From contig CALWWS010000056.1 in assembly GCA_944385305.1 (NCBI GenBank), positions 1-6,783 on the forward strand: a stretch of 6,783 nucleotides of DNA, in the 5' to 3' direction. This document shows, in pieces, positions 1 through 5,047 of the stretch (positions within the stretch are counted from its first letter, which is position 1; every line of letters begins with the position of its first letter). The notes beneath the pieces were generated by a model, which saw only the letters and a program-made list of their open reading frames with translations, ran no database searches and was not told where the DNA came from. A program made the translations under genes and the position numbers. This stretch comes from an uncultured Oscillospiraceae bacterium. GTDB taxonomy: Bacteria; Bacillota; Clostridia; Oscillospirales; Oscillospiraceae.

Positions 1-426
1 GGCGATGAGGGCCAGCATGGGGCGGTTGAGGCTGTAGGTGTCCAGCCGGATGGCCCCCGCCCCCAGCCGGCCGGCCAGGGTATGGGCGAAGGCGAACAGG
101 GCCCGGCCCACCCCCCGGCGCTGAAAGGCGGGGTCCACCGCCATGCGGTGGATGGCCACCGCGAAGTCGGGGGTGGTCCAGGGCAGAGGGGCGTACTCGG
201 GGGACTGGACGGTGTTGATGCAGGCCACCCCCGCCAGGGTGTCCCCCGCCAGAGCGGCGTAGAGCTCCCCCCGGGCCAGATCCCCGGCGTAGAGCGCCCG
301 GGTGGGGTAGTCCGCCCCCCACTGGGGGTTGCCCTGGGCGTTCATATGGGCCACCGCCCGGCCCACCAGGGCCCAGACGGCCTCCAGCTCCTCAGGCCGG
401 GCGGGGCGGATGGTCAGCCCGCTCAT
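1..426 (-). CDS. GNAT-family N-acetyltransferase, 3' end cut by window edge
   Basis: Predicted acyl-CoA-dependent N-acetyltransferase; the substrate cannot be told from sequence. The visible 142 residues begin MSGLTIRPAR, the usual first beta strand of the fold. They continue through AIHRMAVDP (91-99), then the acetyl-CoA pyrophosphate-binding motif A, QRRGVG (102-107). A late RLDTYSLN segment (127-134) follows, whose Asn is common in this family. The family is usually about 150-175 residues, so roughly the last 10-30 are missing beyond position 1. The ATG overlaps the stop of the upstream TIGR04255 gene as ATGA. I see no good Shine-Dalgarno before it (the upstream bases read GTCCCCCTGGGCGA), so translation probably depends on coupling to that gene. 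The GNAT assignment is firm from motif A plus fold order; the biological role is unknown. Confidence 0.88.
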   Translation of the reverse strand, partial: MSGLTIRPARPEELEAVWALVGRAVAHMNAQGNPQWGADYPTRALYAGDLARGELYAALAGDTLAGVACINTVQSPEYAPLPWTTPDFAVAIHRMAVDPAFQRRGVGRALFAFAHTLAGRLGAGAIRLDTYSLNRPMLALIA

Positions 427-1211
427 TCGCCCAGGGGGACGGCCCCCATGGCCTCATGGGCCTGGGGGGTGATTGCCCCGCGGAACAGGCGCACCGCGTA
501 GCGGTGGAGATCCTCCAGCTTGGCGGGGACGCTGTCGGCGGCGAGATCCCCGGCGGCGGAGAAGTCGCTGTCCAGGATGAACTTGACCTCCTTGTCCTCC
601 TTGTTCCCCCGCAGCAGCCCCGGCCCGGCATGCATCTTCATGCGGTAGCCCCCGGCCAGGGCGGTCTCCACGTCCAGGGCGCACTTGCTCACATCGGTCT
701 CCACCACGTCGGGCTCCCCCAGGATGCCCAGGAAGGCGGGCTGGATGAGATCGTCCCAGAGCAGATCCTCCGCCCCCAGAACCCGGCGGGAGAAGGCGTT
801 GACATACCGCAGGCCGATGCGCTGGAAGAAGGCGGGCTGGTAGATCTGGATAAACTGGGCCAGGGGCTGATCCAGCCGGGCGGCAAAGTCCTCCCACCGC
901 TGGTAGCGCAGAGTGGACAGGGCGATGAAGGAGTTTGTCAGGTTGAGCTTCCACCTTCCGTCCTCCGAGACAAAGGTGTGGTTGATCACCGGCTGCTGGG
1001 CCTCCAGGGTGGGGGGGGGGCCGGGCTTGAGCTTGGGGGGAACCTGCTCCTGCCGGCGGGCGTAGCGGGGGAAGTGCTTGCGCACCGCCTCCTGAAACTC
1101 CGCCGGGTCCTTGGCGGAGATAGAGAGAATGGTGGGGAAGCGCAGCTGGCAGATCACCTCAATGAGAGGGGGCTTGGCGTATTGATAGCGCTCGTATTCA
1201 GAAAACAGCAT
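423..1211 (-). CDS. TIGR04255 family protein (function unknown)
   Basis: A 262-residue protein recognised from family hallmarks. These are a PPLIEVICQLRFP segment near the N terminus (14-26), WKLNLTNSFIALST (87-100) followed by YQRWEDF (103-109), RIGLRYVNAF (131-140), FILDSDF (211-217), and a C-terminal RLFRGAITPQAHEAMG (241-256). TIGR04255 is a sporadically distributed family with no established biochemical activity, and I will not assign one. No signal peptide or membrane segment is evident, so it is probably cytoplasmic. The ATG at 1211 has AAGGAG (1222-1227) ten bases upstream, and a sigma-A-type promoter lies just before that. It is the first gene of a two-gene unit; its TGA overlaps the start of the acetyltransferase. 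An odd feature is a run of ten C on the coding strand (1011-1020), encoding part of a Pro-Gly-Pro-Pro-Pro stretch around residues 63-67. Length is normal for the family. Confidence 0.82.
   Translation of the reverse strand: MLFSEYERYQYAKPPLIEVICQLRFPTILSISAKDPAEFQEAVRKHFPRYARRQEQVPPKLKPGPPPTLEAQQPVINHTFVSEDGRWKLNLTNSFIALSTLRYQRWEDFAARLDQPLAQFIQIYQPAFFQRIGLRYVNAFSRRVLGAEDLLWDDLIQPAFLGILGEPDVVETDVSKCALDVETALAGGYRMKMHAGPGLLRGNKEDKEVKFILDSDFSAAGDLAADSVPAKLEDLHRYAVRLFRGAITPQAHEAMGAVPLGE
1011..1020. repeat. G10/C10 homopolymer inside the TIGR04255 gene
   Basis: Ten consecutive G on the plus strand (C on the coding strand), spanning the last base of a Gly codon and three Pro codons. As given, the frame is open through it. 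Tracts of this length are prone to slipped-strand errors both in cells and in sequencing. A gain or loss of one base would shift the reading frame for about three quarters of the protein. Confidence 0.9.
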
Positions 1212-1246
1212 GGGCCACAGGCTCCTTCCTTAATGCGTATAGGTTT

Positions 1247-1275
1247 ATTGTATCCCCGGCGGGGCGGTCTGTCAA
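1247..1275 (-). promoter_or_regulatory. Sigma-A-type promoter of the TIGR04255-GNAT unit
   Basis: Reading leftward, the -35 box is a perfect TTGACA (1270-1275), the spacer is 17 bases, and the -10 box is TACAAT (1247-1252), five of six matches to consensus. Expected transcription start is near 1240, giving a leader of about 30 bases before the ATG at 1211. The -35 box is only ten bases from the -35 box of the divergent aldose epimerase promoter. Confidence 0.82.
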
Positions 1276-1285
1276 ACAGCGGGCG

Positions 1286-1314
1286 TTGAAAAGGGGGGAG
1301 AGAGCGGGTATAAT
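1286..1314 (+). promoter_or_regulatory. Sigma-A-type promoter of the aldose epimerase gene
   Basis: The -35 box is TTGAAA (1286-1291), the spacer is 17 bases, and the -10 box is a perfect TATAAT (1309-1314). Transcription should start near 1321, leaving a leader of about 52 bases before the GTG start. The promoter lies inside the upstream extension of the open frame, which argues against any start codon near 1286. Confidence 0.85.
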
Positions 1315-1326
1315 GGAGGAACAAAG

Positions 1327-1349
1327 CCCCGCCGTCCAACGGGGCGGGG
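1327..1349 (+). other. GC-only hairpin in the aldose epimerase leader
   Basis: CCCCGCC (1327-1333) pairs perfectly with GGCGGGG (1343-1349) around a nine-base loop, forming a seven-pair all-GC stem that starts about six bases after the predicted transcription start. No T-run follows, so it is not an intrinsic terminator. It ends eight bases before the Shine-Dalgarno sequence. It could stabilise the 5' end of the mRNA or modulate translation, or it may simply reflect GC-rich sequence. Confidence 0.45.
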
Positions 1350-1357
1350 GGCGGAAA

Positions 1358-1363
1358 AGGAGG
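1358..1363 (+). promoter_or_regulatory. Ribosome binding site fixing the GTG 1373 start
   Basis: A perfect AGGAGG ends nine bases before GTG 1373. The open frame extends upstream to a possible ATG at 1286, but that codon has no comparable site and overlaps the promoter. The family's N-terminal strand also begins right at 1373. Confidence 0.85.
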
Positions 1364-1372
1364 AGAAGCGCG

Positions 1373-2251
1373 GTGCGTATCGAGTTGAATGGCTGGGACC
1401 GCCGGGCGGCGGTGGACACCCGGGGGGGAGAGCTGATCTCCTACCGGGACGAGGGGGATCTGGAGTACATCTGGCAGGGGGATCCCGCCTACTGGGAGGG
1501 ACGCAATCCCCTGCTCTTCCCCGTTATTGGAGCCTGCCGGGACGGGGTGGTGGCCTTTGGCGGGCGGGAGTACCCCATACAGCGCCACGGCTTTGCCCGG
1601 GAGCGGGAGTTCACCCTGGCGGATCGGGGGGCGGACTGGGCCGAGCTGGAGCTGAGGGAGGACGCAGAGAGCCTGGCCTGCTATCCCTTTTCCTTCCGGC
1701 TGCGGGTGCGTCAGCAGCTCCACCCCGACGGCTTTTCCACGGCGGTGACGGTGCACAACCCGGGTGAGGGGCCGCTGCCCTTCTGCCTGGGGGCCCACAC
1801 CGCCTTCCGCTGTCCCCTGCTGCCCGGAGAGCGCTTTGAGGACTACCGGCTGATCTTCCAGCAGGGGGAGGACTGCCCGTCCCTGGTGCCCCAGGACAGC
1901 TATCTGGATCGGGAGCGTACCATGCCCTGCCTGGAGGGGACGGATACCCTGGTGCTGGATCACAGCGTGTTCGACCGGGTGGATACCCTGGTGCTGGAGG
2001 GGCTGCGCTCCCACCGGGTGCGCCTGTGCCGCCCGGAGACCGGCAGAGGGGTGGAGGTGGATTTCTCCGGCTTCCCCATCCTGGCCCTGTGGACCGTGCC
2101 GGGGAAGCAGGCCCCCTACCTGTGCATTGAGCCCTGGCACGGCGGCCCCGCCATGGCGGGGGAGAGCCGGGAGATGACGGACAAGGCCTACTGCATCACC
2201 CTGGACCCCGGCCAGAGCCGCACCCTCTCCTACCGGGTGCGCACCCTGTAA
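1373..2251 (+). CDS. Aldose 1-epimerase family protein (LacX-like mutarotase)
   Basis: Predicted to interconvert alpha and beta anomers of a hexose or a related sugar; the exact substrate is not readable from sequence. The 292-residue protein, starting at GTG, matches the LacX-type branch of the galactose mutarotase superfamily. Visible motifs are NPLLFPVIG (45-53), RHGFAR (71-76, with His72), GAHTAF (140-145, with His142) and CIEPWHG (251-257). In this fold the two histidines and a glutamate (here Glu253) are the expected catalytic or sugar-binding residues, and all three are present. GAHTAF replaces the commoner GxHPAF form. There is no signal peptide, so it is cytoplasmic. The gene is monocistronic, with its own promoter and a strong terminator. 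No sugar operon is adjacent, so context gives no help on substrate. An 18-base direct repeat encodes two DTLVL segments near residues 191-208. Confidence 0.9.
   Translation: MRIELNGWDRRAAVDTRGGELISYRDEGDLEYIWQGDPAYWEGRNPLLFPVIGACRDGVVAFGGREYPIQRHGFAREREFTLADRGADWAELELREDAESLACYPFSFRLRVRQQLHPDGFSTAVTVHNPGEGPLPFCLGAHTAFRCPLLPGERFEDYRLIFQQGEDCPSLVPQDSYLDRERTMPCLEGTDTLVLDHSVFDRVDTLVLEGLRSHRVRLCRPETGRGVEVDFSGFPILALWTVPGKQAPYLCIEPWHGGPAMAGESREMTDKAYCITLDPGQSRTLSYRVRTL
1942..1998 (+). repeat. 18-bp direct repeat within the aldose epimerase gene
   Basis: GGATACCCTGGTGCTGGA occurs at 1942-1959 and again at 1981-1998, offset by 39 bases (13 codons), so both copies read DTLVL in the same frame. Recombination between copies would delete 13 residues without a frameshift. 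The protein has normal family length, so this looks like coincident codon use for two beta strands rather than a recent duplication. Confidence 0.7.
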
Positions 2252-2264
2252 TCCTTAGCTAAGA

Positions 2265-2303
2265 CTGCGGGAAAAGCGAAAGCTTTTCCCGCAGCCTCTT
2301 TTT
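2265..2303 (+). terminator. Intrinsic terminator after the aldose epimerase gene
   Basis: CTGCGGGAAAAGC (2265-2277) pairs perfectly over 13 bases with 2282-2294 around a GAAA tetraloop, and is followed by CCTCTTTTT. It begins 13 bases after the TAA stop and separates this gene from dpaA. Confidence 0.93.
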
Positions 2304-2332
2304 GCACCCTTTTTCCCGGCGGGAATAGGATG
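2304..2332 (+). promoter_or_regulatory. Possible sporulation (sigma-K-like) promoter of dpaA
   Basis: The dpaA promoter must lie in the short stretch between the terminator and the ribosome binding site at 2350. No sigma-A promoter is visible there. The best match is a weak sigma-K-like arrangement: GCACC (2304-2308) as the -35 element, 16 bases, then AATAGGATG (2324-2332), resembling the CATA-nnn-TA -10 pattern. In Bacillus subtilis the equivalent operon is transcribed by sigma-K in the mother cell, which motivated the search. The match is imperfect. Confidence 0.22.
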
Positions 2333-2362
2333 GGATAGTCACGGAAAACGGAGGAGAGTGCC

Positions 2363-3232
2363 ATGAGAGAGAAGCTGAGCTTTTGGGTGGCGGGGGGCGA
2401 CATGCGCCAGGCCAAGCTGGCCGAGCAGCTGGCGGCGGACGGACACACGGTACATACCTTTGCCCTGGAGGAGGCCCATCCCCTGGCGGGGGTGGAGGCG
2501 GGGGGCCTGGAGGAGGGAGGCCGGGCCCGCTGCGCGGTGCTCCCTCTGCCGGCGCAGGGGCAGGGCGGGCTGCTCAACGCCCCCCTGGCCGGAGAAGAGC
2601 ACCCCATGGAGGAGATTCTGGACGCCCTGCGCCCCGGCCAGATCGTGCTGGCGGGGATGGTGGGGGAGCACATTGCCGCCCTGGCCGCCGGTCGGGGCAT
2701 TGTTCTGCACGACTACTTTGCCCGGGAGGAGCTGGCGGTGGCCAATGCGGTGCCCACCGCCGAGGGCGCCATCCAGATCGCCATGGAGGAGCTGCCCATC
2801 ACCCTCCACGGCGCCCGGGCCCTGGTGCTGGGCTGCGGGCGGGTGGGCCGCGCCCTGGCCGGGCGGCTGGCCGCCCTGGGGGCCCGGGTGGGGGTGGCCG
2901 CCCGGAAGTGGGCAGATCTGGCCTGGGCGGAGAGCTGGGGGTTTACCCCCGTGCCCATGGAGGAACTGGAGGGGTATCTGGGAGTGTGGGATCTGGTGAT
3001 CAACACTATTCCCGCCCCGGTGCTGCACCGGCGGGCCCTGGCCGCCCTGTGCCCCGACTGCCTGGTGGTGGATCTGGCCTCCAAGCCGGGGGGCGTGGAC
3101 TTTGAGGCCGCCGCCCGGATGGGGGTGCGGGCCATCTGGACCCTGTCCCTTCCGGGCAAGGTGGCCCCCGTGACCGCGGGACGGAGCATCAAAAGCGCCA
3201 TTTACAATATCCTTCACGAGTTGGGAGTGTGA
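2363..3232 (+). CDS. dpaA: Dipicolinate synthase subunit A
   Basis: DpaA (SpoVFA) is the NAD(P)-binding subunit of the dipicolinate synthase. With DpaB it converts the lysine-pathway intermediate 4-hydroxy-tetrahydrodipicolinate (or its dehydrated form) to dipicolinic acid. This takes place in the mother cell of a sporulating bacterium, and the product is loaded into the spore core with calcium. The 289 residues show the family's N-terminal GGDMRQ (11-16), a Rossmann glycine motif LGCGRVG (156-162) following the conserved ITLHGARALV stretch, DLVINTIPAPV (210-220), and the C-terminal LPGKVAPVTAGRSI (263-276). The B. subtilis protein is of similar length. The ATG has GGAGG (2350-2354) eight bases upstream. 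The gene overlaps or abuts dpaB. Unlike B. subtilis, asd, dapG and dapA do not follow the pair here. Confidence 0.95.
   Translation: MREKLSFWVAGGDMRQAKLAEQLAADGHTVHTFALEEAHPLAGVEAGGLEEGGRARCAVLPLPAQGQGGLLNAPLAGEEHPMEEILDALRPGQIVLAGMVGEHIAALAAGRGIVLHDYFAREELAVANAVPTAEGAIQIAMEELPITLHGARALVLGCGRVGRALAGRLAALGARVGVAARKWADLAWAESWGFTPVPMEELEGYLGVWDLVINTIPAPVLHRRALAALCPDCLVVDLASKPGGVDFEAAARMGVRAIWTLSLPGKVAPVTAGRSIKSAIYNILHELGV
3223..3227 (+). promoter_or_regulatory. Ribosome binding site of dpaB, deciding the start
   Basis: GGGAG lies inside the last codons of dpaA. It is seven bases from ATG 3235 but only one base from the in-frame GTG 3229, so the ATG is favoured. The site is weaker than others in this window, consistent with translational coupling to dpaA. 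Confidence 0.6.
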
Positions 3233-3234
3233 GT

Positions 3235-3822
3235 ATGGAACAGATAACAATTGGATTTGCCGTCTGCGGGTCCTTCTGCACCCACGCCAGGGCCGTCCGG
3301 GCCCTGGAGGAGCTGCACGCCGCCTACGGCCAGATTGTCCCCATTGTCTCCGAGACCACCGCGGCCACCGACACCCGCTTTGGGCGGGCCCACGATCTGA
3401 TGCGGGAGATGGAGCGCATCTGCGGCCGGCGGGTGATTGACACCATCGCCAAGGCCGAGCCCATCGGGCCGGGCAAGCTGCTGGATGTGCTGGTCATCTG
3501 CCCCTGCACGGGCAACACCCTGGCCAAGCTGGCCGCCGGGATAACCGACACCGCCGTCACCATGGCGGCCAAGGCCCACCTGCGCAATGGCAAGCCGGTG
3601 GTGGTGGCTCTGGCCACCAACGACGCCCTGGCGGGCAGCGCGAAAAACATCGGGGCGCTGCTGGACAAGAAGAACCTCTACTTCGTCCCCTTCCGCCAGG
3701 ACGACCCGGTGGGGAAGCCCACCTCCCTGGTGGCCGACTTTGACCTGGTGGCCCAGACGGTGGCCGCCGCCCTGGAGGGACGGCAGGTGCAGCCCCTGCT
3801 CCTCCCGCCGCCGGCAAAGTAA
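3235..3822 (+). CDS. dpaB: Dipicolinate synthase subunit B
   Basis: DpaB (SpoVFB) is the flavoprotein-fold subunit that partners DpaA to make dipicolinic acid during sporulation. From ATG 3235 it is 195 residues, the usual size. It shows the N-terminal flavoprotein strand GFAVCGSFCT (7-16), the conserved PCTGNTLAKLAAGITD (90-105), ALATNDALAGSAKNIG (125-140), RQDDP (154-158) and KPTSLVAD (161-168). An in-frame GTG at 3229 would add two residues and overlap the dpaA stop, but ribosome binding site spacing favours the ATG, two bases after that stop. The pair is evidently cotranscribed and probably translationally coupled. It is followed within a few bases by a strong terminator, so the operon appears to hold only dpaA and dpaB. 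Confidence 0.95.
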   Translation: MEQITIGFAVCGSFCTHARAVRALEELHAAYGQIVPIVSETTAATDTRFGRAHDLMREMERICGRRVIDTIAKAEPIGPGKLLDVLVICPCTGNTLAKLAAGITDTAVTMAAKAHLRNGKPVVVALATNDALAGSAKNIGALLDKKNLYFVPFRQDDPVGKPTSLVADFDLVAQTVAAALEGRQVQPLLLPPPAK

Positions 3823-3856
3823 AAAAAGGGCACATCCCTGAGGATGTGCCCTTTTT
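3823..3856. terminator. Bidirectional terminator between dpaB and asnA
   Basis: AAAAAGGGCACATCC (3823-3837) pairs perfectly with 3842-3856 around a four-base CTGA loop. The stem ends in T5 when read rightward and again when read leftward, so it can end both convergent transcripts. It starts immediately after the dpaB stop and lies eight bases beyond the asnA stop. Confidence 0.94.
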
Positions 3857-3864
3857 GTATCTGC

Positions 3865-4878
3865 TTACAGCAGGATGACTCCCGCCTGCTGGCAGGCGGT
3901 GATGGTCTGCTCATCCCACACGCTGGCCTGTACCTCCCCGATGTGGGCCTTGCCCAGCAGGAGCATGCACAGCCGGGACTGGCCGATGCCCCCGCCGATG
4001 GTGAGGGGCAGCTTGCCCTCCAGCAGCATCCGGTGGAAGGGGAGCTGCCGCCGGTGGTCGCACCCGGCCAGGGTGAGCTGGCGATCCATGGCCGCCGGGT
4101 CCACCCGGATGCCCATGGAGGAGACCTCAAAGGCCTGCTCCAGCACCGGGTTCCACACCAGAATATCCCCGTTCAGGGTCCAGTCGTCGTAGTCGGGGGC
4201 CCGGCCGTCGTGGGGGGCGCCCGACTTGAGGGCGCCGCCGATACCCATGAGGAAGGTGGTGGGGTGGTCCTTCACCCACCGGTTCTCCCGCTGCTTGGGG
4301 GAGAGCTCGGGCCAGAGATCCTCCAGGTGCTGGGTGTGGACAAAGGAGATCTCGGGGCTGAGCAGGGGCAGGGCGGAGAGCTGGGGGAAGACGGAGCACA
4401 GGGTGCGCTGGGTGTGGCACATCACCTCCACAATGGTGCCCACCGTCTGGCGCAGAAAGTCCTCCGTCCGGTCCCGGGGGGCGATGACCTTCTCCCAGTC
4501 CCACTGATCTACATACACCGAGTGGAGGTTGTCCAGCTCCTCATCCCGGCGGATGGCGTTCATATCGGTGTACAGCCCCTCTCCCACCGAGAACTGGTAG
4601 CGCCACAGGGCCAGCCGCTTCCACTTGGCCAGGGAGTGGACCACCTGGGCGTCCCGCCCGGCGTCGGGGATGTCGAAGCTCACGGGGCGCTCCACCCCGT
4701 TGAGGTCGTCGTTGAGGCCGGTGGACGCCTCCACAAACAGGGGGGCGGACACCCGGCGCAGGTGCAGCGCGCCGCCCAGGCCGTCCTCAAACAGTCGCTT
4801 GAGCAGGCCGATAGCCTTCTGGGTGTCGTATAGGTTGAGACAGGGGGCATACCCCTGGGGAATGACGGTGGGCGCCAT
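3865..4878 (-). CDS. asnA: Aspartate-ammonia ligase (asparagine synthetase A)
   Basis: Makes asparagine from aspartate, ammonia and ATP, with AMP and pyrophosphate released, in the cytoplasm. It uses free ammonia rather than glutamine and has a class II aminoacyl-tRNA synthetase-like core. The 337 residues match the family length (about 330) and carry its hallmarks. These are APLFVEASTGLNDDLNG (45-61), HSLAKWKR (81-88), GLYTDMNAIRRDEE (101-114) then LDNLHSVYVDQWDWE (115-129), EVSSMGIRVD (251-260), and the motif-3-like LPLTIGGGIGQSRL (290-303), whose arginine is expected to contact ATP. AGGAGG (4887-4892) lies eight bases before the ATG. The leader is only about 25-30 bases, too short for a T-box or riboswitch, so I see no attenuation control. 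It is convergent with dpaB and divergent from icd. Confidence 0.97.
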   Translation of the reverse strand: MAPTVIPQGYAPCLNLYDTQKAIGLLKRLFEDGLGGALHLRRVSAPLFVEASTGLNDDLNGVERPVSFDIPDAGRDAQVVHSLAKWKRLALWRYQFSVGEGLYTDMNAIRRDEELDNLHSVYVDQWDWEKVIAPRDRTEDFLRQTVGTIVEVMCHTQRTLCSVFPQLSALPLLSPEISFVHTQHLEDLWPELSPKQRENRWVKDHPTTFLMGIGGALKSGAPHDGRAPDYDDWTLNGDILVWNPVLEQAFEVSSMGIRVDPAAMDRQLTLAGCDHRRQLPFHRMLLEGKLPLTIGGGIGQSRLCMLLLGKAHIGEVQASVWDEQTITACQQAGVILL

Positions 4879-4910
4879 GGTTGAGACCTCCTCAGATGCA
4901 AATTGGATTT

Positions 4911-4939
4911 ATTATACCCTATCTCACCCGCCGGGGCAA
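4911..4939 (-). promoter_or_regulatory. Sigma-A-type promoter of asnA
   Basis: Reading leftward, the -35 box is TTGCCC (4934-4939, four of six matches), the spacer is 17 bases, and the -10 box is a perfect TATAAT (4911-4916). Transcription should start near 4904, about 26 bases before the ATG. Confidence 0.78.
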
Positions 4940-4940
4940 G

Positions 4941-4956
4941 AAAAAAGGCAAAAAAA
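4941..4956 (-). promoter_or_regulatory. A-tract (UP-element-like) block upstream of the asnA -35 box
   Basis: Two runs of A on the plus strand (A6 at 4941-4946 and A7 at 4950-4956) lie directly upstream of the asnA -35 box. Read leftward they are T-runs, about one helical turn apart. This is where an UP element contacting the RNA polymerase alpha subunit would sit, and it stands out in such GC-rich DNA. Assigning the role is inference from position and composition. Confidence 0.45.
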
Positions 4957-4979
4957 GGAGGACGCGCCCCGCTGCGCCC

Positions 4980-5008
4980 TTGCGCTTTCACGGGGAACCC
5001 GCTATAAT
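4980..5008 (+). promoter_or_regulatory. Sigma-A-type promoter of icd
   Basis: TTGCGC (4980-4985, three of six -35 matches), a 17-base spacer and a perfect TATAAT (5003-5008). Transcription should start near 5015, giving a leader of about 33 bases that contains the GGAGGAGGAG ribosome binding site (5033-5042). Confidence 0.7.
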
Positions 5009-5047
5009 ATAACCCATCTGATTGCAGCAGACGGAGGAGGAGCCCCT

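Noticed and set aside
1..1211. GNAT-type toxin-antitoxin pair
   Set aside because: GNAT toxins are normally paired with a small ribbon-helix-helix antitoxin encoded first; the partner here is a 262-residue TIGR04255 protein with no DNA-binding motif visible.
456..1289. 277-residue open frame on the plus strand opposite the TIGR04255 gene
   Set aside because: Its translation is low-complexity Gly/Leu/Val-rich shadow sequence with no domain, it lacks a ribosome binding site, and it runs through the divergent promoter region.
1286..1372. 29-residue N-terminal extension of the aldose epimerase
   Set aside because: The ATG at 1286 lies within the -35 box of the gene's own promoter, so it would not be in the transcript.
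1942..1998. Recent internal duplication in the aldose epimerase
   Set aside because: Only 18 bases match, intervening and flanking codons differ, and the protein has normal family length, so the DTLVL repeats look like ordinary strands with similar codon use.
1154..2140. 328-residue minus-strand frame across the aldose epimerase gene
   Set aside because: Antisense shadow of a clear family protein; Pro/Gln/His-rich composition typical of GC-rich reverse frames.
3844..4833. 329-residue plus-strand frame opposite asnA
   Set aside because: asnA is unambiguous on the other strand; the frame starts within the terminator stem and has no recognisable motif.
4879..4910. T-box or asparagine riboswitch upstream of asnA
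   Set aside because: The promoter leaves a leader of under 35 bases, with no room for a structured regulator.
4957..5012. AGGAGG-like site followed by a TTG-started ten-codon frame, as a possible leader peptide before icd
   Set aside because: The TTG is part of the -35 box and the frame ends just after the -10 box, upstream of the expected transcription start.
4625..5047. 141-residue N-terminal extension of the isocitrate dehydrogenase frame
   Set aside because: It reads antisense through asnA and both promoters; the ribosome binding site and family alignment place the start at 5048.
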